From Pinguiococcus pyrenoidosus (lineage: Eukaryota > Sar > Pinguiophyceae > Pinguiochrysidales > Pinguiochrysidaceae): a DNA stretch of 10,705 nt. Location of the stretch: contig JAAMXY010002230.1 of assembly GCA_019677205.1 (NCBI GenBank), positions 1-10,705 on the forward strand, written 5' to 3'. The notes under the pieces were generated by a model. The model was not told where the DNA came from, did not search any database, and was given only the letters and a program-made list of their open reading frames with translations. Below are positions 1 through 7,675 of this stretch, in pieces. Numbering within the stretch: position 1 is the stretch's first letter; each line of letters starts with the position of its first letter. A program made the position numbers and the translations under genes.

Positions 1-61
1 CCCCCTTTCCGTCCCCACCAAATACACTCACTCGCTAATATTTCGCTTCTGATATATGTAG
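1..61 (+). other. 3' part of an intron (B3GNTL1-like gene)
   Basis: The stretch is pyrimidine-rich, carries a CTAAT branch-point-like motif at about 34-39, and ends in TAG just before the frame of the downstream exon becomes clearly homologous to B3GNTL1. The preceding codon is split: one base (62) belongs to the codon begun in the upstream exon. The donor side lies outside the window. Confidence 0.7.
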
Positions 62-976
62 ATGCCTTGTGGGCGCGGGCTTCGTGAGAGATCCCGCGGA
101 CGCCACCGCGCATTACACCAGATGGGCGAATGGCCTGAGCGCCTCAGGCCTATGGCTGGAGCAGTTCCGTGAGTGCACGGTGCTCATGCCCACGTGGGCC
201 TTGCGCAGAGAGGACTTTGACGCGGTTGGATGCTTCGACGAGGTCAGCCCCGTGGAGGGGGAGGCTGAAGACCTCAAGTGGTACCACCGATTCCTGCGAA
301 GATTTGGTGCGCAGCGCACGGACTGCCTCGCCCGCGTGGGCGGCCTTGGGGATCCGCTCCTGTGCTACCGATATCTCTCGACAAGCGGATCGTGGCGCTC
401 GTCCCGAAAGAAGCTCCTCGGGATTCGCGTGAAGGCGTTTGAGGAGCGGGTCTTGGACCCGAGTGTCAACGCCGATGCGCCGTACTGGGAGACCTTCGCG
501 ATCTGGGGCGCCGGCCGCGATGGGAAGAACTTCTACAGCATGCTCACACCGGCCAATCGAGAGAAAGTCACGTGCATGATCGACATCGATCCAAGGCGCG
601 TCGATCAAGTGTACGTGAACGGCACCCTCAAGCCGCTCCGGAAGATCCCAATCGTCCACTTCAGAGGTGAGATCGAAGAGTGGGGGGGGGGGAAGCAAAA
701 CCCGCCCTGCCCTGGCGCGCTCGTGGCGAAGCAGCACTTCGGCATCCTGGGATTTCGGCCTTCTAAATTCTCGTCTTTCTTCTAGACGTTGACAAGGAGG
801 ACCTCCACGGCGTGGTGGTATGCGTCGCGAGGCGGTCTGCCGCGGATCGGAAAGGACAGCAGGAGCGAGAGAATCGCGCCGCGCCAGCGTGCAATCCAGG
901 TGTGTCGGACGATTTAGAATCGAACGTGCAGCAGCTCGGCTTGACGGAAGGCAAAAATCTGTGGTTCTTTACTTAG
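62..976 (+). CDS. B3GNTL1: B3GNTL1-like family 2 glycosyltransferase, C-terminal part (5' partial)
   Basis: Exons are 62-666 and 786-976, with a 119-bp GT-AG intron between them (donor GTGAGA, acceptor TTCTTCTAG). The product resembles the C-terminal two thirds of B3GNTL1, a GT-A fold family 2 glycosyltransferase (putative beta-1,3-N-acetylglucosaminyltransferase-like). Visible family features are the YTRW motif soon after the entry point, MPTW, an acidic EDL motif in the position of the GT2 ED catalytic motif, the FAIWGAGRDGK segment of the C-terminal extension, and IPIVHFR. The second exon restores the family's ending: a GVVVCVARR strand and a final QLGLTEGKNLWFF before TAG. Reading through the intron instead gives an unrelated tail, which supports the splice. 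The nucleotide-sugar binding half with its DxD motif must lie in exons upstream of base 1. Acceptor sugar and cell location are not known from this sequence. Its stop is 83 bp from the stop of the convergent UBX gene. An 11-base G run (682-692) sits in the intron. Confidence 0.85.
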
Positions 977-1059
977 CGATGTGCATCACCCTCTGCTGCT
1001 CGAGCCGCCGCTGCGCTGGCACGGGCATCAGCTCCTTAGCACCGATTGCCAAAACTCGC

Positions 1060-2553
1060 TCATGTTCCCTCGTGCACCCGCAACTCCTGTATGAGCACCT
1101 TTCCCTGCGAAGAAGGAACGAGCGACAGCGTTGGACGTGTGGCAGTGCGGATGCACGCAGGAGACGAAGCGACGGCGTACCTTGGGGGCTAGGCCAACCT
1201 CCTTCAAGGACTCCTCGCTGCCCAAATCCAGCTCAACAACTTCGCCATCGCTTCCTTCGGAGAACAGACCGTACTGCCCAGCACTGAGATCGATCCCTTC
1301 GGACGTGCACCAGGTCGACAAGAGGCTGAGCGGCGCGCTGCTCCAGAAACGCCGGCTGGTGGGGCCCGAGAGCAATCGCTTGCTGTCATCTTCCGTGGAG
1401 CGGGACTGGCGCAGCACCAATCGCGTGATCTCCGAGCGAGGCGCCTCGAGCGGCGGCTCTGCCGAGTCCAACTCGGCTTTCGCGCTCTTCACGGCGCGCT
1501 TCCACTCTTTGCGCGCCTTCTGGGCCAGGGCCTTCTCCAAGGCGAGCTGCTCCTGGCGCTTGGTCTCCTCCTCGAGATGCCGGTCCTCCACGGTCGCCTG
1601 GATGTATTCCTTCTGCTGCTGGAGGACTAGTTGCTTCTCGAGGAAGCGCTCCCGTGCCGCCTGGAGCTTGGTGTCCGCTTTCGCGCGCCGTTGCCCGGCC
1701 CAGAGCCATCGCCGGAAGGCCTCGCCGCTCTTGGGGACCGGGTTGCAGCTGTGCCGGTACAGCAGCGCATACTGGTCTTGGCCGTCGCTCCTCAGGAGAG
1801 CCAGTATCGGCCATCTGCGGGGTCGGATAACGCTCTTGACAAGCCGCTGCTGCGAGCCCTGCACCTTCCCTTCCCAGAAGCTCAGCGTTCCATTCGCGAC
1901 GCTCTCCGCCAGGCCAGGATCCTGAAAAAGTTGAAGTGCAAGTCTCGTCAGCCCTCGCACGAAAGGCAGCACCCTTTTCCGTTGGAGGTGCGAGCAAGTG
2001 CTCCAGGTGCTCCCCACCTCATGAAGAACCTCCGCGAGCTTTGCCACGGCCTCGGAGGCCTTTGACCCGGGGCTCTCCGACTGCCACATGAACACGAGAA
2101 GCGGCTTCCCCTCCAATGCTGCCGCCCGCGATGCACTCTGGAAACTCCTCGCCAGCGAGTCACTGGTGAAGGCCTGCTGCACCAGCTTGACGAGCTGTGT
2201 CACCACCTTCCAGACGCTCCGCAACACATCTGCAGGCGCCAAAGACCGCCCAGCTTTGCTCAGAAGCCGACAGCGCTTCATTCCTCCGCAACGCTGGAGC
2301 AATTACCTTTGGCGTTGAAGGACGTGCTGAAGAGTTCATAGCCACCATCCGCCTCGTCATCGTCGTCTCGGGCGCCTCCAGTCGCCTCCGCTCCGCAGCG
2401 GAGCTGAACGCTCCTCGCGAGGCTCTCTGTAGTTGGGAGCCTTGGGCCGAGCGCCGCTGTGCGGCCCAGGGTGGCCAGATCGGACACGCCCGGCTGGACG
2501 CCAGCCAGCCAGAAGGCCACGAACAGCAGGAAACGCGATTGGCAGTGCAGCAT
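1060..2553 (-). CDS. UAS + UBX domain protein with N-terminal signal peptide (FAF2/UBXD8-like)
   Basis: Four exons on the minus strand: 2553-2307, 2229-2018, 1921-1181 and 1104-1060, giving 414 residues. The introns (77, 96 and 76 bp) are all GT-AG. Residues 1-24 look like a signal peptide (hydrophobic core RFLLFVAFWLAGV). A low-complexity acidic DDDDEAD linker follows at 63-69. Residues about 104-215 form a UAS (thioredoxin-like) domain, with LARSFQSA, KPLLVFMW and RWPILALL matching FAF2. Residues 225-305 are a charged coiled coil. Residues 317-408 form the UBX domain, closed only after the third splice by KVLIQEL. FAF2-type proteins recruit p97/Cdc48 in ER-associated degradation. Odd points are that there is no UBA domain, a cleavable-looking signal peptide replaces the usual membrane hairpin, and the p97-binding FPR loop appears as LFSEG. 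It could be an ER-lumen or periplastid-compartment cofactor, which is inference. The middle intron is in frame and stop-free, so a retained form would add 32 residues. The start is the first ATG that gives the signal peptide. Confidence 0.8.
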
Positions 2554-2828
2554 GGCGCCGAACTGCGGCGGATTCCCACAGTGCCGCCGATGCGATACAA
2601 ACCCTCCAAAACGGCGACTTCACTTGAATGGCAAAATGCCGAGGAAAGGGGCTTGTTATAATGCTTGGAGAGATGAGGAGAAGATGGAACCTTGCCCAGC
2701 ACTTTGTTTGTTATTGTGATTCTTTGAGAGATGGTAAGGAAGAGTGGTGAGAAGGCGGGAAGCCGGGATTCGCGCCATTTCTGCGCGTTTGATTTCTGAT
2801 TTGGAGAAGGGAAGGAAGCGAGAATGAG
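2554..2828. promoter_or_regulatory. Divergent promoter region, UBX gene / TBP-like gene
   Basis: This 275-bp gap separates the start codons of two genes transcribed away from each other, so it should hold both promoters. A TTATAA hexamer lies at about 2655-2660. The half nearest the TBP-like gene is strikingly purine-rich on the plus strand and contains TTCGCGCC and TGCGCGTTTGAT (2782-2793). The latter 12-mer recurs just upstream of the signal peptidase start. No transcription start can be fixed from sequence alone. Confidence 0.5.
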
Positions 2829-3479
2829 ATGGAGCCACGAGAGCCACACGATTCAACACAAGATGAGATGGACGTTGAGAAGGACGCGTTGCCCGTGGCC
2901 ATCATCCAGATCCTGGCGCGTTTCCATCTCGGCTACACCTTAGATCCAGAAACAGCGTGCATCTATGTGCCCAATGCGGCGCTGCAGCTGCTGCAACCGT
3001 CGCAGTTCTCCCTGTGGGTACCCATGGCAGCTGGTGGGACGGAAGAGGGGGTCGTGAAGGGACGCGTGCACGCGAGTGGCCGAGTTCTGCTGAGTCTGAA
3101 GCAGGGCAAACTCCACGAGCCATTGAAAGCGGCGGAGAGCTTCGCGAGGTGTCTGAGGGAGCACTATCCGGGCGCTCAGGCGGAGACGCAGCTCGTTCGG
3201 GACTTCGTGACCTTGACTGTGCGCGCGACGGCCGTGCTGCCCCACTCTGTTGCGCTTCTCGACTTCTACGAGGCCTTCCCTGTCGAGGTGGACTATGATA
3301 CGGAGAGGCAGCCTTCCTCCCTGTGCTACCATCCGGAGCAGGGCTGCGTGGTGCAGGTCTTCTCTTCCGGTCGGCTGCTGCTTCTTAAGTCCCAAAGCGA
3401 GGACGACGCCCGCCGCATCCTGAGGCAGACGGCGGCAGTGCTGCAACCGTTTCTCGAGGCAAATCCTGCCGCACGGTGA
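2829..3479 (+). CDS. Divergent TATA-binding-protein-like (TBP-related) protein
   Basis: The ORF encodes 216 residues, close to the size of the two-repeat TBP core plus a short acidic N-terminus. Repeat 1 spans about 21-112 and repeat 2 about 124-212. The second repeat aligns best with TBP: DFVTLTVRATAVLPHSVALL corresponds to the [20 protein letters not shown] region, and VVQVFSSGRLLLLKSQSEDD to the strand-strand-helix unit with the SGK motif. Repeat 1 keeps the second SGR turn (HASGRVLL). Of the four phenylalanines that kink TATA DNA in canonical TBP, two seem kept (F60, F178) and two changed (H81, and Ser near 163). Such divergence suggests a TBP paralogue with altered DNA recognition rather than the general TBP. 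A normal TBP should exist elsewhere in the genome. ATG 2829 has G at -3 and +4. An out-of-frame ATG lies 5 bases upstream. The final codons overlap a good splice donor (GTGAGC at 3476), so the true C-terminus may be longer. Homology is judged by eye only. Confidence 0.65.
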   Translation: MEPREPHDSTQDEMDVEKDALPVAIIQILARFHLGYTLDPETACIYVPNAALQLLQPSQFSLWVPMAAGGTEEGVVKGRVHASGRVLLSLKQGKLHEPLKAAESFARCLREHYPGAQAETQLVRDFVTLTVRATAVLPHSVALLDFYEAFPVEVDYDTERQPSSLCYHPEQGCVVQVFSSGRLLLLKSQSEDDARRILRQTAAVLQPFLEANPAAR

Positions 3480-4150
3480 GCGGGGCCAAGAGCCTTGCGA
3501 GGTGCCTGAGAGGGCACTCTACACTTGCCTACTGCAAAGAGAAAGGTGGCTGCAATGGGGCAACCGCTCGAGCCCGAGCGGCACGCTGTGGAGGGAAAAC
3601 GCAGCTGCGCTTGGAGCTCCACGTCCAAGCCCCTTCGTCCAACGAAGCCACGGCAACGAGTCTCCCCCATCGGCCGCAGCCTTGGCCGCTCCGAAAGACT
3701 TCGTGACGATGGCGGAGGGCCTTTGCGAGCTGATGGACAAGCAGCTGCAATAGACGGGTTTCATCCTCCAGTCAGGCCTGGGGCACCTGGCGCAAGAGTC
3801 GGTTGCGGAGGAAAGCAAGCGCGAGGTATGCAACCAGCGCGGAACCCTTGGCTGACGACCCTTCTTGACGAGCGTGCCATTGGACCAGAAGCACAATTAT
3901 GGAGCGACTGCTCGGGATGAATCACAGGCCAATGAAGCTGTTGAGCAGGGCCGATGAAGCTCGCAAGCAGCTTCTCAAGGACCGTGCGCGCCGGAGCTGG
4001 ACGGTGACTCGAGCAAAGGCCATTCGTGAGTCGAGGTGCACCCTTTGTGTGACGAAAACTCTTCTGCTCGTCGTATCCCACCACTCTTCTGATTTCCTAC
4101 TGTTCCTTGACGCTGCGCCTCCGACGAAGCTCGCTTCCGCGAAGCTCAAG
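3480..4150. other. Unresolved gap between TBP-like gene and GlnRS 3' end
   Basis: This 671-bp stretch has no gene I can define, but several plus-strand pieces look coding. A frame through 3540-3753 ends in the helix-like PKDFVTMAEGLCELMDKQLQ and then a TAG at 3751. The same frame continues open after the TAG as a further amphipathic stretch to a possible donor GTATGC at 3826. In another frame, 3899-4024 reads as a basic, Ala/Arg/Lys/Leu-rich segment (for example KLLSRADEARKQLLKDRARR) and runs into a consensus donor GTGAGT at 4026. Options are a spliced C-terminal extension of the TBP-like gene, a small unrecognised intron-bearing gene, or a decayed gene. No tRNA, snRNA or repeat was recognised. 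Confidence 0.4.
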
Positions 4151-6292
4151 TCAACCCTGGAAGATCTTCTCCTGCTTCTTCCGATCCTTCAGCAGCTTCT
4201 TCACCTTGCTCTTCGGAAGTGGCTCGCCGTTAGCATCATGAGTGGGCACGCCCTGCTCATCCCACTGCGAGAAGCGATCCGTGGTGAAAATCTCGACATG
4301 CGGCTCCTTGAACATGTCGCTGGGATGGATGCCTCGCTTCAACTCCTTGATTCGAGCCTGCTCTTCTTGCTCGGCCTTCCTGGACTTGTTCACGCCGCCG
4401 CCAATCACAGCCGTCACCGCTGCGTCCTGGCGCAGCGTGACCGTGCGGTTCAGCACCAATCTGTCACTGCTCGAGTCCTGGTCGACGACGAAGAAGCCCC
4501 TGCGCTCAATCTGCATGGACCGCCCCTCTGCGGGCCCTCCTTCCATCGCGAAGCTGTCGATGAGGGCGTCTTTGTACACTACTTTGGACTTGTGATTGAG
4601 AAACTGTTCCCAATCGTCGCCCGGCTCCAGCACTGGCTTGGTGAAGAGGTGATCGTAGAGGCGGATCTCCACCGGGACAGCGTCCAGGGGACACCAGGTG
4701 ATGTTTCCCTTCGGCCTCTTCTCGTCCGCTTCCAGCGGCCGCAGCGTCGCCGTGACCAGCGTGGGCCTGCCGCTGTCGTCCGTCTGGACGGAATCCACGA
4801 TCACAACCTCCTCGATGGATTTCATCGCCGTCTTCTTCCCGGGGGCGAGGCAAAACACGTTGGAGCCCGGATCCTCGGTGCGCACGTCCGTCGCGTCGAC
4901 CCAGATTTCCTGCGTGAGCAAAACCTTGTGCGACCCCTTCTCTGGGTTGGCCGGGAAATTGAGGACCTCCTTCTCGGCGGGGACGAAAGCGTCGCCCACG
5001 AAGCGAAGCTTGCACGGCTCAAAAACGGACATGCAGCGCGGCGAGACCGGGTCGAGAACGGCGCGGGCGTGCCCGGCCAGCTTCTCGTACTCGATCATGT
5101 TCTCGTTGCGGCCGGCGCCGACGTCCGCGCAGAACGCGTTCAAGGCCTCCGGCGTGTAGCCGCGTCGCCGCAGGCCGCGGATCGACGGCATCCGCGGATC
5201 GTCCCAGCCCTCCAGAAAGCCGGTGTCCACGAGCTTGATCAGCTTCCGCTTGCTCAGCTGGGTGTACTCGACGTTGAGACGGCTCATTTCGTAGACGTTG
5301 GGTCGGAAGAGATCGAGCGCCCAGAGCACCCAGTAGTAGGACTCTCTGCGGTTCTCAAACTCCAGCGTGCAGATACTGTAGTCGATGTGCTCGATCGAGT
5401 CGATGATGCAGTGCGTGTAGTCGTAGGTGGGGTAGATGCACCACTTGTCTCCCGAGTTCGGGTGCGGCGAGAAGCGGACGCGGTAGGCCACCTGGTCCCA
5501 CATGTTGGGGTTGTCGCTGTCCCAGTCCATCCGCAGGCGGAGCACGGCCTCGGACTCGTCGAACACGCCGCGACGCATGTCCTCGAAGAGCTTGAGGCTC
5601 TCCTCCACGGGGCGGTCGCGATACGGGCAGCTCGGACGGGGCAGCGCCTCCAGCTCCTCTGGGCCGGCTTTCCCTTCCGCCACCTTGCGGCGCATCTGCG
5701 CCCTGGCAAAGGCGCGAAGGCGGTCCTCCTCGATCTCGTCCTTCTGCTGGTGGCACACATAGGCCTTTCCGTCCCGGATGAGGCGCACGGCCATGTCGTA
5801 GAGCTCCGGGAAGTACTGCGACGTGTACGTGACCTTCTCCGGCTCCCAGCCCATCCACCGGAGGTCGTGGTACAGGCTCTCCACATACTCGTGCGACTCG
5901 GACTCGGGGTTGGTGTCGTCGTAGCGAAACACCGTGCGGCGGCTGTCCTTGGGAACTCCCAGGCGCTCGAAGGACAGCTGGAAGTTCATGAACATGGACT
6001 TCGCGTGGCCGATGTGCAGATAGCCATTGGGCTCCGGCGGGAAGCGCGTGCGAAGCACACCGGCGTTGTGCGCCTCATGGGCCTCGAGTAGCTCGGGCGT
6101 GTTCACCATCCACTCTCCGATGTCTCTCGCCGCGAGCTCGTGCGCGTGCACCTTGAGCCCGTTCATGGCCACTGGCTCCGCCATCGCGGGTCCTCTCAAA
6201 CAAAGGCTGGGCGGCGGAGCGGTGCCTCTCGGGGCGCTCAGCTTGGAGGCGCAGATGCTTGAAAAGCGAGAGGCGCGGGCCTTCCCAGGCAT
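4151..6292 (-). CDS. QARS1: Glutaminyl-tRNA synthetase with CysRS-like C-terminal tail
   Basis: Intronless ORF of 713 residues from ATG 6292, or 677 from ATG 6184. It is a class I aminoacyl-tRNA synthetase charging tRNA-Gln with glutamine. The order of elements is RTRFPPEPNGYLHIGHAK with HIGH at 93-96, then YDDTNPE, then GDKWCIYPTYDYTHC, then the KMSKS equivalent LSKRK at about 346-350, followed by WDDPRMPSIRGLRRRG and the two anticodon-binding beta barrels ending in LVLNRTVTL. The large N-terminal appended domain of animal and yeast enzymes is absent. After the usual GlnRS end the protein continues about 100 residues, with a Lys/Glu-rich helix and a final segment (SQWDEQGVPTHDANG then PKSKVKKL) resembling the C-terminus of eukaryotic cysteinyl-tRNA synthetase. 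Between the two candidate starts lies a 36-residue Arg/Ser/Ala/Pro-rich stretch with no acidic residue, like an organelle presequence. ATG 6184 alone gives the cytosolic form. The frame stays open upstream to 6469, but that part is AT-rich and likely untranslated. Confidence 0.9.
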   Translation of the reverse strand: MPGKARASRFSSICASKLSAPRGTAPPPSLCLRGPAMAEPVAMNGLKVHAHELAARDIGEWMVNTPELLEAHEAHNAGVLRTRFPPEPNGYLHIGHAKSMFMNFQLSFERLGVPKDSRRTVFRYDDTNPESESHEYVESLYHDLRWMGWEPEKVTYTSQYFPELYDMAVRLIRDGKAYVCHQQKDEIEEDRLRAFARAQMRRKVAEGKAGPEELEALPRPSCPYRDRPVEESLKLFEDMRRGVFDESEAVLRLRMDWDSDNPNMWDQVAYRVRFSPHPNSGDKWCIYPTYDYTHCIIDSIEHIDYSICTLEFENRRESYYWVLWALDLFRPNVYEMSRLNVEYTQLSKRKLIKLVDTGFLEGWDDPRMPSIRGLRRRGYTPEALNAFCADVGAGRNENMIEYEKLAGHARAVLDPVSPRCMSVFEPCKLRFVGDAFVPAEKEVLNFPANPEKGSHKVLLTQEIWVDATDVRTEDPGSNVFCLAPGKKTAMKSIEEVVIVDSVQTDDSGRPTLVTATLRPLEADEKRPKGNITWCPLDAVPVEIRLYDHLFTKPVLEPGDDWEQFLNHKSKVVYKDALIDSFAMEGGPAEGRSMQIERRGFFVVDQDSSSDRLVLNRTVTLRQDAAVTAVIGGGVNKSRKAEQEEQARIKELKRGIHPSDMFKEPHVEIFTTDRFSQWDEQGVPTHDANGEPLPKSKVKKLLKDRKKQEKIFQG

Positions 6293-6682
6293 AAGATCAC
6301 GCTCAGGGGCGGCGAAGGACAGACGGATCTTCGGCGGGTTCTGCGGCGGAAACTTCTCAGCTTCTCCCGTTCTGTATGGCTGTGAAAGAAGCACACAAAT
6401 TGAAAAGAACGCTATGGCGTTATCGATATATCCATAAATTTCAGTTTGATTCCTAATGACAATGATCAAGATAAATAATTTTGTAACGTTCCTTCTATAT
6501 TAAAATAAATTTTCAAAGCCCATTCATTGGGTTGGGTAGACAAAACCTCACTCTTCAGGATCCTGATTGGACGGATGTGAAGCATTTCATTTACGCCAGC
6601 CATAGAATGAGGGTAGGTTTCTTTCCGGCGACGCGCATCTGGAGAGAGACGCGTGGATCTCGCGTGCTCAGGCCTCCTCAGT
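6293..6682. promoter_or_regulatory. AT-rich divergent promoter region, GlnRS / DNAJC25-like
   Basis: This 390-bp gap lies between divergently transcribed genes. Bases about 6400-6515 are much richer in A/T than the surrounding coding DNA and contain TATATTAAAATAAATTT around 6496-6512. Two inverted CCAAT boxes (ATTGG) occur at 6526-6530 and 6566-6570. The side next to GlnRS (6293 to about 6400) is GC-rich and probably 5' UTR. Transcription starts are not determinable here. Confidence 0.5.
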
Positions 6683-7675
6683 ATGAGAGGCCTTCTCCTC
6701 GCGCTCCTCCTGGCGTCTGCCTTTGCCAAGATCAAGGTGCGGCGCCACAAGATACCGAGGAGTCATGGCACGCGTCAGGCTCGATCTCAATCTGCGTCCC
6801 CCAGGATCCGCACAATGTCTTCTGCGGCAAGAAAGACTGCTACGAAGTGCTGGAGTTGTCCAGCGAGTCCACCCAGGCGGCCATCCGCAAGAAGTTCCGC
6901 GACATCTCGCTCACGCTTCACCCGGACAAAGGTGCGACGAGCGACTCCAGGCGCCGCAAATCTCCCGAGAGTTGTCGTCTAATTTTCGTTGTTGCTCGGA
7001 TGTTTTAGGCGGTGATGCGGACCACTTCCGCGTGTATCAGCGCGCCTACGACGTGCTGTCCGACCCCGAGAAGCGCGAGCACTACGACTCTTGTGTGGAG
7101 GACCAGGATCTGTATTGGGAAGAGTACGGTGCGTCCTTCGAGCACCCAACGTTGTTGAAGTGCTGCGCAGTTCGTCATAAAGGGACTCTGCAGGGCACTA
7201 CTACGGCACTAGATATGCGCCAAAGTCAGATTGGCGGATCGTGGTGATCGGCCTGATCTTCTTCGCGGCGGTGGCGCAGTGGATCCATCTGCGCTCCACC
7301 TACTTCTACAGCAGGGAGCTGTTCAAGCAGGCGGCCCTGGAGGGCAAGCCCGTCAATGCGGGCGGCTCGGCCGAGACGCTGGAGGTGCACCGCCAGGCCA
7401 AGGCCAAGCTGGAGGGGCTCCGCAAGAATAGCAGCTCGAAGAAAACCAAGAAGAAGGAGAAGAAGGGCGAGTACAGCCCGGAGTTCGAGGCGGCCGTCGA
7501 GGAAGCGATCGCCGAGCTGGAAGAGGCCACGGGACAGGGACCGCCCACGTACATGGACACCTTCCTGTTCAAGCTTTACTCCGGCGCCCGGTCCCTCGGC
7601 TCGGCAAAGTCTGCGAAGCAGGCGGAAGGCGCGGCAGAAGGGCAGGATGCGGGGCCGAAGGACAAGGCCGAGTAG
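6683..7675 (+). CDS. DNAJC25: DNAJC25-like ER J-domain membrane protein
   Basis: Exons are 6683-6736, 6805-6931, 7009-7128 and 7194-7675, giving 260 residues. The introns are 68, 77 and 65 bp, all GT-AG with GTGCG donors. Residues 1-15 are a signal peptide ending ASAFA. FCGKKDCYEVLEL opens the J domain (about 24-87), with the Hsp70-activating HPD at 57-59 and HFRVYQRAYDVLSDPEKREHYD as helix III. The DNAJC25-specific run HYYGTRYAPKSDWR leads into a transmembrane helix at about 114-131, then a basic coiled segment with KTKKKEKK near 150-160. The expected role is to recruit an Hsp70 (BiP) to a membrane in the ER lumen. Each splice restores the family sequence exactly: HPDK joins GGDADHF, and EEYG joins HYYGTRYAPK. 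The protein stops soon after the TYMDTFLFKLYS segment, so the second half of animal DNAJC25 (second membrane segment and long C-terminal helix) is missing. Start chosen as the ATG giving the signal peptide in frame with the first splice. Confidence 0.87.

Noticed and set aside
150-737. 195-codon minus-strand open frame
   Set aside because: Antisense of the B3GNTL1-like exons, which have clear homology on the plus strand; it also crosses the intron.
1131-1925. 264-codon plus-strand open frame
   Set aside because: Antisense of the UBX gene's large exon, Ser/Arg/Cys-rich, no domain.
2160-2849. 229-codon minus-strand open frame
   Set aside because: Runs across the divergent promoter and a different frame of UBX exons 1 and 2; the spliced frame with signal peptide and UAS homology is better.
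5284-5886. Minus-strand Arg/Ser/Thr-rich open frame inside GlnRS
   Set aside because: Shifted frame of GlnRS with no homology.
3899-6091. 730-codon plus-strand open frame
   Set aside because: Beyond about 4150 it is the antisense of the GlnRS gene; GC-rich codon use leaves the opposite strand open. The product is low-complexity Leu/Val/Arg/His-rich with no family. Only its first 130 bases are kept as a possible exon.
6293-6469. Further N-terminal extension of GlnRS to ATG 6469
   Set aside because: The frame is open, but the added part is drawn from AT-rich promoter-like DNA and has no family counterpart.
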